Positions 11,480-24,500 of a stretch of 64,000 bases of DNA are shown here, piece by piece. Numbering within the stretch: the stretch's first letter is position 1; every line of letters starts with the position of its first letter. Source of the DNA: Eucommia ulmoides (taxonomy: Eukaryota > Streptophyta > Magnoliopsida > Garryales > Eucommiaceae). Below the pieces are notes generated by a model. It ran no database searches. It had not been told where the DNA came from and saw only the letters and a program-made list of their open reading frames with translations. Made by a program: the position numbers and the translations under genes. The stretch spans positions 620,001-684,000 of the forward strand of contig CM028336.1 of the NCBI GenBank assembly GCA_016647705.1, in the 5' to 3' direction.

Positions 11480-12242
11480 GTAGTTGGGAGTCCTCTCAAA
11501 TTCTAACAATTAGTGGCATTATGTGCTTTTAATGGAATTATGACAATAAAATAATTGAAAACTTTTGACATATTCACACATTAAAAAAATTAAATTGGTA
11601 GATTTATGATAATAAAATTAATTGAAAAATACTTCTAGTAATAAGAATATACTCAAAATTATGAGAAATAAAGAAAATAGAATTGATTAACTCTCGTTCA
11701 TTTGAAAGTTTAAGGTTTCACTTTTAGTTTCTGTTATATAATATGATTTGTTTCAATCTCACAAAATTAAAAATATTGATAATAATTTTAAACTAAAAAT
11801 AAATTAGACTCACCACATAACATTTGCTATCGTTTTTCGTCATCCAATCATCATTTTGTTCTTTATGAAATTTGAAAAAAAAAATTAAAATATTTTACAC
11901 CTTCACTTTTCCAATTGAGTTAAATTATATTATTCTTCCTTTTTTTTTTTTTTTTTTTGGTACCATATCATTCTTCCTTTAAACTTTTGCACTTCCTTTA
12001 AAACTTTCCATTTACATTCAATTAATTATTATTTATCTTTAAGGGGTAATCCTTCTATGTATTTTTTCAATATTAAATTATATATTTTTTTTTCTGTATA
12101 CCCACATGTGTCCCCACATCCAGAGAATGTAAGACAAATCTCGTTCCGAGTGTGTAAGACTAATCTCGTTTGAAATGTATGACTGTCTCTTTCAACAAAT
12201 ATTTTTTCTTAAGCTTCCATTTTTTCTCGCAACTCTATATTA

Positions 12243-12283
<41 letters not shown>

Positions 12284-13090
12284 TTTTTATTTTTTTTTAT
12301 TTTTTTTCATACAACCCCAAAATTATTCAAATTCAACTAAATGCAATCAATCGTTAATTCACTCAATTTTTTTTTTTTCCTATTCCATAGCAATCACCTT
12401 TAAAATCCTAAGATTATAATTTCAAATCTTAGTTTCCCACATTCATTGACACCAGTATACTTAACCAACTTACGAGCCGAATGTTCACCTCATTAACATT
12501 ATGGAATTTATTTAACAACAATCACAATTTCTAATCACACTTATAAGCACCCTGTCAATTCTCGATACTACATAGGAAAATTCCCTAGATATTACGGTAT
12601 CCACTACCGAAACTTGTTTAAACAACATCTGCGTACCGACTTGTGATATCCTTTCTTTAACACTTTTCTAACCTCCTAAACCCCCTATTAGACTAATTGA
12701 GGTACTAGATATATCTTCCCAGCAATACACACTTTTATTCAACAAATATTTTTTCTTAAGCTTGAACCCTTAACTTTGCAGATGTCCTTCAACTGTTTTA
12801 ACTCAAGCGGGCTTTACCACTTGAGCCTAATTTTTAATAATAAACCAACAACTACTAAATTTGTATTTGTTTTATTCATATAAAAATAAAATAAAAAACA
12901 CACAAATTTTGTACGATATTCTGAAGAAAAGTCCAACAAATACAGCTTGAGTTTTACACGCGCCAATCTAATTAAATTATAAAGCCCACCCACTAAAGTC
13001 CAACAGCCCACATGGGCCATAAATAAACACATCACCAACCGATCTCTCCACCGTCCGATCAACAACTCCTCCCCCATCAAGATCAACGGC
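11480..13090. other. AT-rich intergenic DNA with an (ATT)n microsatellite
   Basis: Includes a poly-T run (11941-11958) and (ATT)n at 12243-12281. The segment near 12105-12215 shares TAATCTCGTT-type motifs with the 14.0/14.8 kb direct repeats. No gene is seen before the SAP stop codon. Confidence 0.6.
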
Positions 13091-13579
13091 TCAGATCTTC
13101 TCAAGCTTCTCCGCCTTAACCACCGGATTAGCCTTGCTTATCTCCTCCCTCCCCAACGCCTTGAAATCGAACGTGCAGCCGTGCTGCTCCGGGTACCTGT
13201 GGGTCCCGCAGAACGTCGTGCCGCACCTGCACGGGAACCCCGTGAGTCCCACGCGCCGCCGACACGCGGCGCACCTATTCGGTTGACTAATCGGCGGCTT
13301 AACCGCGGTCTCCGCCGCGACGGAGACCGAAAGAGGCCTCTCAGCCCTAACCTCGTCGGGAACCAAATGAACAGCCGGATCGGACGACGAACACGACTCC
13401 GACTGCGTGAGACTCTTCTCGACGGCGAGTTTCGCCGTCGACATCTGCCGCTCTTTCAAACAATGATCCTTGTAGCACTTCGAACACAGATCTAGCGTCG
13501 TCGGACTGCCGAAGAACCCGCAGTTGTTGGCGCAGAGGCTGTGGCCTCCAGGCTCCTGCCATTTCTGCTCCTCCGCCAT
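13091..13579 (-). CDS. A20/AN1 zinc-finger stress-associated protein, 162 aa
   Basis: Plant SAP family: A20/AN1 proteins that bind ubiquitin and influence abiotic stress responses, in cytosol and nucleus. The single coding exon is normal for the family. The A20 finger has C16-x3-C20-x11-C32-x2-C35. A Ser-rich linker follows. The AN1 finger has C103, C106, C117, C119, C124, H127, H133 and C135, all present. Length is typical (about 160-170 aa). The start ATG at 13579 precedes AEEQKW directly; the next Met is at residue 46, beyond the A20 finger. The GC content of the coding part is clearly higher than its surroundings. A leader intron is likely at 13700-13795. Confidence 0.95.
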   Translation of the reverse strand: MAEEQKWQEPGGHSLCANNCGFFGSPTTLDLCSKCYKDHCLKERQMSTAKLAVEKSLTQSESCSSSDPAVHLVPDEVRAERPLSVSVAAETAVKPPISQPNRCAACRRRVGLTGFPCRCGTTFCGTHRYPEQHGCTFDFKALGREEISKANPVVKAEKLEKI

Positions 13580-13699
13580 ATCGAATTCCGATTCCTCAAA
13601 CCGACCTTCTCCAACACCTCCAATCGAATCCTCTGAGCGATTGAATCTCGATTCAAACTCAATCGCTCAAAAACGATCCAAAAATCAAAAAATCAACAC

Positions 13700-13795
13700 C
13701 TAAACAACAAAAATCCGAAAAACAAAACACATAATCAATCAGATCGGAGATTCAAAGGCCTCAAAAACACAAAGAACAAGATCGAGATAACGAAC
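13700..13795 (-). other. Likely 5'-leader intron of the SAP gene
   Basis: On the minus strand TTCAG/GTTCGT (donor after 13796) and TTGTTTAG/GTG (acceptor before 13699) bound 96 T-rich bases. Leader introns are common in plant SAP genes. Inferred from splice signals only. Confidence 0.5.
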
Positions 13796-13935
13796 CTGAA
13801 GAGACCGGAGGAGAGAGAGAGATTTTTTTTTTTTGGGTGGGTGAGAGAAACGGGGAGGAGCTAGAAATAAAAGGAGGGGGATCAAAAAGGGAGCTTTGAC
13901 GTGAGTAGAGGGAAGATTCCTGGAGAGGAGAGAGA

Positions 13936-13945
13936 ATTTATAAAA
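13936..13945 (-). promoter_or_regulatory. TATA box of the SAP gene
   Basis: The minus strand reads TTTTATAAATTC followed by a CT-rich leader, about 140 bp before the inferred leader intron. Confidence 0.5.
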
Positions 13946-14019
13946 GGACGAAAATAGCCATGAATACTTTTCAGCGGTGATGGAAATAGAAAGCCCGTAC
14001 GAACATAAAGTTCCGTTTG

Positions 14020-14875
14020 AGTTAAAACAACTCTGTAAAGACAGGAATTTAAACTTGTTAAAAAAATACTTATTAGGATAGACAATCACACGCTCCGAAC
14101 GAGATTAGACTCACACCCTGTGTAGATGCGTCTGAATTAAAATTAGGAATGTCAACGGTCTAGGTTCGGCTCGATTTCATGTAAAACCAAAACCGTTTAA
14201 GATATGTAAAACTAAAACTAAAATCGCCGATTTTTTTTAAACGGTTTTAAAACCGGATCGTTTAATTTTAGTCAAAACCAAAATCGCAAAACCGCAAAGT
14301 CGTTTAAGATTTTTAAATTTTATAAAAAACCAAAACCGAAATCGCGAACCACAATTCACTATTGATTTTAAACATTTTTCAAATTATACACTCTTTAAAA
14401 TAACTAAAAACTAATGACAAAACCAACTATATAAAAATATTCTTCAAAATCATACAATCTACGAAACTAACTACATAAAAACAGTCTTCAACATAAACTA
14501 AAAATCAATTAAAGTGTAAACTAAAAGGGTTAGAAGTGTAAATAAATAAAAATAGAGATGAAATATATATATCGGCTCACAGTTCGGTTACGTGGTTCGG
14601 TTACTATCCTAAAACCAAAACCAAAACCCAAAACCACTTCAGTTTCTAAACATAAAACTAAAACCAAAACCAAAACCATTTAATCGGTTTCAATTCGGAC
14701 CATTCGGTTCAGTTTCTCTCGGTTACCCGTCGGTTCGTTTTTTTTTGCCATCTCTAGTTAAAATAGCTGAGAGATCTCTGTAAGGTCAAGAATTTAAACC
14801 TGCGAAAAAAATACTTATTGAAATAGACAATCACATACTCTGAACGAAATTAGACTTACATGCTATGTGGGTATA
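14020..14875. repeat. Pair of ~110-bp direct repeats around a MITE
   Basis: 14020-14130 and 14760-14875 share GAATTTAAAC, AAAAAAATACTTATT, ATAGACAATCACA and GAA(A/T)T-TAGACT-type blocks in the same order. The hAT-type element at 14144-14756 lies between them. Confidence 0.65.
14144..14756. mobile_element. 613-bp hAT-type MITE
   Basis: Left end TAGGAATGTCAACGG; right end read inward TAGAGATGGCAAAAA. Flanks ATTAAAAT (14136-14143) and GTTAAAAT (14757-14764) match at 7 of 8 bases, as in hAT TSDs. The interior is rich in AAAACCGAAA-type repeats. Confidence 0.7.
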
Positions 14876-15488
14876 CGAAAAAAGAAACAAAAAAGGAATA
14901 AAAAGTCGTTGAAGCCACGTTTGGACGAAACGGCGGTTGGCTGCTCTCCTCTCTTTATATTCCTCTTTTTTGTATTATGGCGGTTGCATTGCTTTAAGGC
15001 TACGTTTGTGTTCATGAAATTATTTACACTTTCTTCCCCCCTTTTTTTTCAATTGATCATAATTATTTTGTGATTAGTAGATAATTTTAATTTTAATATT
15101 GAAAATATTAAACGACAAGTGAGAATTTGGTCGTTTTTATATGCTTTCTAGACATTTTTAAAGGATAAAATCATCCAATAGCAAACTACAGTTTTAGAGT
15201 TGCATATTTAGGGTGTGCAGAAATCCGACCGAACTGATCAAAAAATGACCAAATTGGACACTTAAGGGATGAACCAGGCTACAATGCATTTGTGATTGGG
15301 AAAACCAAATCAAATACTTGTAATATCGGGAAAATATATTTGTAAGACTGTAACTCAACTTTCGAACCGACCCAATACCCATGCCATACTTGACCTGACC
15401 TGTGATCACCTCTACTTTAAATTTTAGGACAAACGGATAAAAACGCTTAAGTAGTCGTGGGTTTCATGGAATTGACACCTCAAAATTA

Positions 15489-16141
15489 AGGTTGTGTTTG
15501 GGTAGAGGATTTTTAGAAAAGATTTAATTTGGTTAAAAGATTTTAAAATTATTTTTTAACAAATCTCTTGTTTGGGTTTTAAGAAGGAATGATTTATCAA
15601 ATTCTTTTAGGAGTAAAAGGAAAGATTTGGAAATACTTTTGGGAGAGGTTGCATTTATCAAATCCTTCCTCGCCTCTTCTTCGTCTCTTCTTCGTCGTGT
15701 TCGCCGAAATAGGGTTCGTCGCCTCTTCGACGTCACTTCGTTCGGCTCTTCTTCTTCGTCGTCTTTGTCGCTCCGTCCATCGTTTTCGTTCGTTTGTCCT
15801 CTTCAAAATCAAAATAGGGTTCGATTTCAAAAACGAAATCGATTTCGAAATCGAATTCGAAATCGAATTAGGGTTCGAAATCGAAATGGAACCTTATTTT
15901 GATCAGCGAATGACGAACTTCGAACGGTGAACGAACAATGAACCTCTATTTCGAATTTGTTTTTGGATCTGTTTTTTTTTTTTTTTTTTTTTTTCTTTTT
16001 CCAGAAGTAGAATAAAAAATAGACGAAGGAAAAAATTATCCAAATACTTCAATTCAAACAATTATCCAAACAAGAGATTTGTAAAATGACGGGATTTCGA
16101 AATCTCATCATTTTACAAATCTCTTACCCAAACGCAACCTA
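15489..16141. mobile_element. 653-bp MITE with palindromic TTCGAAATCGAA interior
   Basis: TIRs AGGTTGTGTTTGGGTAGAGG and, from the right, AGGTTGCGTTTGGGTAAGAG. The interior at 15815-15885 is made of TTCGAAATCGAA units, also abundant in the element at 37741-38824. Long open frames inside are low-complexity. The remaining 14876-15488 and 16142-16585 hold nothing I can name. Confidence 0.75.
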
Positions 16142-16585
16142 AAATAAGTCTCTATAAGACAAACGGGTACAAACACATAAGTAGCGTTTGGTTTCACTAA
16201 ATTGGCTCCTCATAATTAGAAAAGAAAATTTTCAAATTACGAACTTGAATTCAGTGCTACCAACCGCTACCTTATAGAAAATCTCTCAATTTTTTCTCAA
16301 CTTAGCGACAACATCGGTAACGCTCATTCTTTCTCGGGTTGATTATAGTTTTACACCAATTAAATTTCAAAAGCAAAATTACCAAAAAAAAAAAAAAAAA
16401 CATAGTTAAGCAACATTGGGGGGAGGAGGGGGGGGGGGGGTTAGATCCATTATAAACAACTATACTAGTTCATATGATAACATAACGCCAGATTTCGGAA
16501 ATAGTACGGGCAAGTGAGACAAGCTAAACGAAAGTGGATGCTGGCAGTGTAGTTTCGCGTCAGTACACTGAGGCATAACCTCCGC

Positions 16586-19500
16586 TTACTCCATTTGCCC
16601 AGTGAGTTCTACATCTTCATCTTCAGCATCAAGTTCCTGCTCCACCCCTTTGACCTGAAAAAAGAAATTGTATGTTTTGGTAGGTAGATTCAACATAATT
16701 CCAAAAAAGGGGAACAAAAAAAACCAATTTGAATAAAGAAAATGGCCAAACAATGTCTATAAAAAAGCAAGATTGAAGTTACAAAATTGGGAAAATTGCA
16801 ATTTTTGGTCCCTAAAGTGTAAGGTGGGTGTCGCTGTGGATGTTGAGGTTTGTCAAATTACACATTTGATACCTCAAGTTTTAACATTTGTTTTCAATCT
16901 CGCAAAATTAAAAACGTTAATAGTTTTGAACGGAAAATGGGTTGTACTTAGCACTTGGGCTTCTAATGGAAATATTTTTGTCATTTCATTACTCCACTAA
17001 ACCTAAAACGTTTTTCCCTAATATTTCACTAACGACGATTCGTCAGAAGAATGAGAAAGAGAGAATCGTCATCAGGCTTCTTTCTCTCAGTAGGAAAAGA
17101 TTAGAATAAAACATCTTAAATTTAGTGGAGTAATGAAATGAAGAACATATCCTCATTAGAAGACCAATTATTAAGCACAACCCATTTTTCGTCCTTTCAA
17201 TTTTGCGAGATTTTAAACAAATGTGAAACTTCAACGACCAAATTTGCAGCTTGGCAAACCTCAGGGTGCACAGACACCCACTCCAGAATTTCGGGTTAAC
17301 AAAAGGTGTAATTTTCTCTTCAAAATTTTAAAACAACAGTCGTTACCTCGGGTACATAATGCATCAGCATGTTCTCAATGCCAGACTTGAGAGTTACAGC
17401 TGAACTAGGGCAGCCACTGCATGCTCCTTGCATTCTTAGTTTCACGATCCCACTATCTCTGAGAGAATAAGAACACAAACATGTTGAAGTTAACCGCTTT
17501 TCCAAATTTAATACCATTTGTTTCTACAAGTCTAACTGGAGTGGGCTAACCCTCGAGTTTCGCACCAATTGGACCCCATTTAGCCATTACTCTACCCGAT
17601 AACTTCGAATTCTACATTTTTGCAAAAATCCAAAACTGATTACCCAAATTCAATTCCGTTTGTTCCTACACGTTTTAATGGCTGGTGTGACACTAACCCT
17701 CAAGTTCTGCGTCAATCAGACCTTGTCTGGCCATTTTGGACACTCAACGCGATTTTCCAAATGGCCAAATAGGGTCAGATTAGCGCAAAAATCAAGTGAG
17801 CGTCACCCTGGCCATTAAGATGTGCAGGAAGAAACATAATTGAACTTGAATAAGCAGATTATGATTTATTCAAAAAATCAAACACTTAAAGAAGTTTAAA
17901 CCGACTTGAGCTTATAACTTTAATCAGAATCAAACAAACAAACAAACATACAGGTCAAACCCCCTGTACTCGATGTCTCCACCATCATCTTGCACTGCGG
18001 GTCGAATCCGAGTCTCTAATAGTTCTTTGATCATTGCAACTGTTTCTGAATCATCCTGCAAAAACATCCACGAAAGAAATTTTAAATTACAAAAGTTATT
18101 ATTTTATAAACAAGTGACTGAATTCAATGGAAAATAGCAAAATTCAACCAAATTATTTTAACCGAAACAAGGTTAAAGTTTGAAAAGATACTTCGTGTAT
18201 AGCTGTGTCCATGGAAGTTGCGGTGTTGGAGTCCAAAAAAAGCGGGTTCCCAGAAGAATAAAAATCCATGATTGCAGCAAATATTTCAGGTTTTAGAAAA
18301 TCCCAAGAAGAATCTTCTGATTTTGTTATGGTCACAAAATCTGACCCGAAAAAAACCCGAGTGACCCCTGTATAAAGAGGAACTAGGTCAGGCAAACTCA
18401 TCAATTCGAAATTTAAGCTAATGGGTGACATGATACAAACAATATATCAGCAAACTTATGCTAAGATCAAAATTAACAATATTATTGTATTAATTTCAAT
18501 TGTACTAACATCAAAATTAACGAAATTGTTGTATTAGTTTTCTTATAACGTTGACAACGGCCAAATCAAAAAAAGAAAAAAATAGAAACATTGTGAGTTT
18601 TTTTTTTAAATGTTTTCTTAATAGCTACATAAGCTTTGGGCTCCCTGGGAATTTTTTTTTATAGTTTGTGAATTGTTTCATTATTTCCTTGTAGATTCTC
18701 TGAACCCCATACGGTTATGGCCCTTATGGGTGACTTAAGCCAGCACGTTTGTTAGGAGGTAATGGAATCAGATTTGGATGGAATGGAATGGAATTGAAAT
18801 TCGAATGCGTACCGATAAAAAGTTTGATTTCATTCCATTAGAATGCTATTCTATTACTACCTCCCAAACATGCCCTTAGTATTCATGGTATTTAATAACT
18901 ACGAAAACCTAAAATGACACCAACTTTGAGAAGCTTGTTGTTGCGACAATCTTGATTTCCACCTAAGTTTATGTTTGGCTGAACGAAATTGGAGTTTTGG
19001 AATTGGGATTTGAAATGAATGCACGCAATTTAAATGAGAGCATGTTAAATTTTCAAGTTTTTCAGTCAGTTCTTTTTGAATTCCAATTTCAATGCCCCAA
19101 TTCCATGAAACTAAACGCTACCTGAAATCATTTCTAATTCCAAATCCAATGGTATAATTCCATGCTACCAAAGATTACCTTGGGGATCGGGATTGCTAAT
19201 TCCACCAACATGGTTATGTCGAGGGATTATAAGCGTCTTCTATACCTATCTTAACCTTCTAAGGCATTGAGAGAACTTCACGATAAAAGCTAAGAACAAC
19301 AACACAATGAGCAACATAAACAACATGGTTTTAACCCGTGAGAATCCATGAACAAGCATCAATATCACTATGTGAAGCAAACACTAAACCAATAAAACCA
19401 GTATTTAAACATGATTTACAGAAGAAGAAAAAAAAACTCACCATCGATTCCATATAGGGCCTTAGCCAGTGGTGAATTCATCGCCGAACGAACATTTGGA

Positions 19501-20492
19501 AAGTCTGCACTACCAACTTCCATGACGGGTTTTCCAGGATAGAACATGAGCGAAGAAGGATTAGGAGTTGATTGTGTTTGGATGAACATGCTCCTCCTCT
19601 GTCCTGTGCAAATAAGTGTCAAAATTAGAATGTAAAAGCATCTATAAGAACACTAGCACATCAAATTCAACAAATTTCAACCATTCAATCTCGAAATATG
19701 ATCAGAAATTGCGAATATCTTAAAAATCAACATGGAAAAACAACAAATCATGGCCTATAAACAAATTTGAATTTCTGTGATATGCAATTTAGAAGCAGCT
19801 GCTATCATTTCTCTTTCGCCATGAGCAATTCACAAAATATTCAACCAAGAAATCAAGCAAAAAAATTTGTTTATACCGTGAATTTCAAAACATCTATCCA
19901 TAAGATCATGAAATACTAACGCTGCATTGGGTAGGTTGTAATAGAATGACAATAGGATTGAAATTAGTATGGTAATCGAATAGAATAATAATTTAATTAA
20001 AATTTTCAAACTGGTATAATAGTTAATTTAATTAAATTTCATTCCAATTCAAATATTTATTTAGTATTTGATCTCGTTTTTTGACTGATTATTATTAAAA
20101 CCTAATCCCATACAATTGTGATTAACTTGGTATTGGTTAATTCATGGTTTGTGGGAATAGGGAATACTTGGTAATGGGAATGACATTCAATCCCACTGAT
20201 GACCATTTTCATGGCCATTTCAATCCCATCTCGAATCCCGCGTACCAAACATCACCTAATTAATTAACATGCGGGAAAAGAGCGAAACCTGACCTGCGAA
20301 ATTGCCACATGCGGAGGAGTACGATGGAGGAAGAACTGAAGATTTCAATCCCAACGAAGAACAATTCGATAAATAATTGGATGAAGTCGAGGAGTAGAGT
20401 CGGTTTAATATGAATTTGCAACGGGAAGCGGTTTGCGGGAAGTGTTTCAGCTGAAATAACCTTCCTATCATCAATTTTCCGGACCCCTTCAT
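16586..20492 (-). CDS. NFU4: Mitochondrial NFU4/NFU5-type iron-sulfur cluster carrier
   Basis: NFU proteins receive [4Fe-4S] clusters and pass them to mitochondrial enzymes. Exons on the minus strand: 20492-20294, 19603-19442, 18367-18192, 18055-17952, 17458-17347, 16654-16586. Phases close, giving 273 aa with TAA at 16588-16586. Residues 1-66 are Arg/Ser-rich with few acids, as in a mitochondrial presequence. The NFU N-domain starts near 71 ([20 protein letters not shown]). The C-terminal NifU domain has the cluster-binding CSGC motif (about C227, C230) in [11 protein letters not shown]. The acidic tail ends TGQME. Arabidopsis NFU4/5 are of similar size; I cannot tell which paralogue this is. 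Introns 1, 2 and 5 contain MITE-like insertions. Confidence 0.94.
16789..17321. mobile_element. Fold-back element in NFU intron 5
   Basis: Two arms of roughly 230 bp are inverted copies. GAAAATTGCAATTTTTGGTC at the left pairs with the right end read inward. Both arms contain TCTCGCAAAATT and CATTTCATTACTCCACTAAA. The same family occurs upstream of the aminopeptidase gene at 35677-36190. Confidence 0.7.
18740..20262. mobile_element. Two or more short MITE-like segments in NFU introns
   Basis: At 18745-18884, ends ACGTTTGTTAGGAGGTAATG and, inward from the right, GCATGTTTGGGAGGTAGTAA form an inverted pair (intron 2). At about 19922-20262, the edges GCATTGGGTAGG and TACCAAACATCACC suggest a further element (intron 1). 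NFU exon 2 (19442-19603) lies between them and is not part of these elements. Confidence 0.5.
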
Positions 20493-21553
20493 CGCCGGAA
20501 AGCTCGCCTGCCGGTTCTGGATGTGTTCAATTTATCTCCGGTTAATCGGAAAACCTGAATAGTTCCGACGATCTGCTTGGGGACGAAATCAAACAATCGG
20601 AAGTTCGTATGGATTGTGAGCAAATGCATTTGTAGTACATAACCCATCTAACGAAATAAGCATAAATTGGCCCCCATTAAACATGAATTTCAATTTCGAC
20701 CCCAAAACTAAACATTAGTTTTATTTTCGACCCCCCAAATAACATGAATTTGAATGTATGACTTGATTTTAATTTTGTGTATACTATCAATGCATTTTAC
20801 CTAATACTTGACATTCAAATTTGTAATTTTTAGGATTTTTTGTCATGGACCCTAAATTTTGTAACTCACAATTTAATTGACCCACTTCGTACAATAATTT
20901 TTAGAGATATTCGTAAAAACAGTTTTAATGTTCTCAATTTTCTGTATTAATCTCATAATTTTGATTTTGACTAAAGTTTTTTCCACTTTTTTTTCAGGGA
21001 AAAATGATAAGAATTTTAATTTAAATTTTAGTTTAAATCATTGTTCAAGTTGCTTATCTTCAGTATCTCTCAATGTTTTTTCCGTCTCTCTCCCCCATAA
21101 GAAAAGTAGCGGTGAATGTTTTGGATTAAAATGAGACATACAAAACCTAGGGTTTTTAAGTGTTCCAATTGAAACAACAGGGACCAAACTGTGATCTTAA
21201 CTAACTAACAGGGGTACAAAGTGTAAAACCTATGAAATCAAGAGGAACAGCACCTGCATGTCACGTGGCTCGTTAGAACCACGCGCTCAACACTTCTCTC
21301 ACCGCACTCAATCGTCAAACGAGTCGACCCTATCTCCTCTCGCCTCTTCCCCCTCTCTCTCTTCTCTTTCGCTGGATCGATGATTCTCGAATTCTTCCCT
21401 CTCGCGCGCTAATTTGATCAGATTTCGATAATCATCCAATTGTTCTCATGAATTTCGAGGAGTTTTTCGAATCTAGGTTCTGTTTAGTTCCAAAATCGAG
21501 CTCAATTTTATGATATCTTTTGCACACAAACCCTAGAGCTTCGCCGATCAACC
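20493..21553. other. Divergent intergenic region between NFU and the R3H gene
   Basis: About 1.06 kb separates the divergent start codons, so it should hold both promoters. 21290-21370 is CT-rich, as in plant leaders. No other gene is seen. Confidence 0.6.
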
Positions 21554-24500
21554 ATGGAGGGCTCTGCGGAGGATCTGGGGGTCGCACCGGAGTCATGGGA
21601 GGTGGCTGACCTGGACGCAAGCATGCGGCGGTTGATGCTTTCCTCTTCGACGAAAGACTTATCTTCAAAATCGTCGTCGTCGTCGTCCAAGACTTCTCCT
21701 GAATTCGCCGACGCTTTAGATGTGAATTCTTCAGCTCCGGCTTCGGCAGCTTCATGTAGTTCAGCTCCAGCTGCGGGGGTTTCTGAGGATGCGATAAATA
21801 CAGTAGATCAGTTTCTTCGGGAGGCCTTGCAAAACCCTCGCGAGCGGCTTTCGGGTGAGGTTTATCGTGTTTTTGGTATTTTTCCTTCGAATTTCTACAT
21901 GAAATCTTTCAGCATACATTTATTAACTCGATTTAGGGTTTACCCTAGTCCATAGCTTCATCATATCAGCTAGTGGTATTGTTTTGTTGTTAGTTGCTTA
22001 CCTGCATAGTTGATTTAAATGTGTATAGATTTGAACTAGAACATTCTGTTATAGGATGTGTTGGAATGATAGAATAGAATTCCAATATCTATTTTGGAGT
22101 TTTTGCTCAATCCCAGCTGCGGATTCTGAGAATTGGTTGAGGCGGGATAATATTTTTTTTGGAGTTTATTAGATATTTTTATATTTTAGGGGGGCTTATG
22201 TAAAAAATTTCAAATGTTTGGGGGTGCTTGAATCCCCCGGGCATTAAGTAGCTCGGCCATTGCTCACTCCCAAGCGGCCATAGTAAAGGTCTTATACGGT
22301 TGAGTGTACACACATATATGAATAGATCCATCACTATATTATCAAATTATCAAAACTCACACAACAATGAGAAACAACTCTAGAATGCCCCTCAAATTCA
22401 AAGGTGAATTCATAAATCTCGTAAGAATTTAGTTCTATTTGTACCTTACACAAGAATCATTAAAAATAGAATTTATGAATTTAATTATTTTCTTGTTTTA
22501 CTGATAGCAAAATGATGTTAAAAGGTGGAAGAGAAGGGAGTTGGTCGACGTGACGTGTAGACAAATTATTGAAGGAAATTACTAGACAATGAATTACTAT
22601 TATATGTATTGTCTTTAGCTTAAGCATGGGGGCTAACACATATATATGAAGGGACTATGATATTAAACATTATATCATCAATTTATCAGAACTCACACTG
22701 CACAATACGAGACAAAGCTCTATTAAGGGCAACTCGGTGCTACAAAGCTCCCGCTATGCACAGGGTCCGGGGAATGGTTCGACCACTTAAGTCTATTATA
22801 TACAACCTTACTTTACTTTTTGCAAGAGGCTGTTTCCTCAACTCGAACCCATGACCTTTGGGTCACATGGCGACAACTCGAACTTGTGACCTCTATTATA
22901 AATAAAAAATATATGAGAACTCTAAACAATCATTTGCCTCAATACTCTAAGACTCTAACTCAACTCCATTTACCTGAGACTATGTTATATAGCCATACGT
23001 ATGTAGCTCCCAGTATTGCATAAATACACCACACACTCGTTATGTTATTACTTTTTCTAATCACTCCACCCATTAAAACAACTTATGACCATTGCCGGTG
23101 AATCAATAATAACCCACTAATTCACTTATGACCAATCAGAATACCTTGCTAACCACAAATCACATCCCTGTGTTGTGAAGGTCTTCTTTACTGAATTGGA
23201 ACATAATGCCTCTTCGCAGATTTATTTCTACTTCAATGGGTATTTGCAGTGTGCATGTATTTTAGGTTCTATTATATAGTTTTGATAATGGTTAGTGTAT
23301 GCAAGTGGAATGATACGAATCAAGCCCATACTTGGTATGAACCAATGGTTACAAATCCACTAGGTAGAACTCACCCTTGAAAACCGGCTTGCAAGGGGAG
23401 GGTGCCTAGGAGCTTATAACCCACCAACCAATTCCATACTTAGTCGATGTGGGTGATAGGTACCAGTACAATTCAAGTAGAAATGGAGAAAACTTTTATT
23501 AATCCGGGACCATGCTCTGATACCAATTGATACGAACCAAGTCCATACTTGGTACGAACCAATGGTTACAAACCCACTAGGTAGAACTCACCCTTGAAAA
23601 CCGGCTTGCAAGGGGAGGGTGCCTAGGAGCTTATAACCCACCAACCAATCCCATACTTAGTTGATGTGGGATCCTAACATGGAACGCCTAATTATACCCA
23701 TGGAAATTGTTTATCGTTAGAATGGTTTCAGTAAATATGTTATTTTGACAGTTGTAACCAAATCATCACTCTTGTGCTCTTTGTTTCTTTATCCAATCGA
23801 TATTGCTGTATGTGTTTTCAGTTTTAAGGATGGAGCAGGACGTCGAGAAGTTCATTCAAGATCCTACTAGACAACAAATGGAGTTCCAGCAGCTTCCTAC
23901 TTCCTACCTGCGGTTGGCTGCACACCGTGTTGCCCAGCATTATTCGCTGCAGTCAATGGTTTTGTTGGACAACACTCTGCCCGATGGTTCTGGTTCCAGA
24001 ATCATAGTCCACAAGACTTCTGATTGTCGACTTCCTTCAATTCGTCTTGCAGACCTTCCTGTAAATGTACCAACAGAAGATGGGGGTACTGTCAAGGTTG
24101 CAATTAAACAGAGGCCACAGAAGAAGTCACAGGTCGTAGGCACTTCAAATTCCAATTCCTTGAAGGCCAATAGTTTGAAAAGTGTAGAGGAGAGGAAGGA
24201 GGAATACAACAAGGCTCGTGCACGGATATTTAACTCCAATAGTTTCACTGGGAAACCTGAAAGTGATTCTAGGGCACAGGAAAATATCCAGCATGGATCA
24301 CAAGGGAAAGTGAAAGTAGAAGAGAAATTTTTGCCGGGGAGTTCTGATGTGAATATTGGCCGGGGTTTGGTTGATCCTTCAACAGGTAGCATTAGGCCAG
24401 CTAGAGGTAGGATGGAGGAGCCAATTGGTAGGTTTAGAACTAATAGTAGGGTGGCCATCTTTCGGGACCGTGAAGTTGATCGCAATGATCCTGATTATAA

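Noticed and set aside
15589-15930. 113-codon Arg/Phe/Glu-rich frame
   Set aside because: Lies wholly inside the MITE at 15489-16141 and consists of palindromic TTCGAAATCGAA units.
23940-24485. 181-codon frame on the minus strand
   Set aside because: Antisense shadow of R3H exon 2, which has a clear R3H and SUZ domain on the plus strand.
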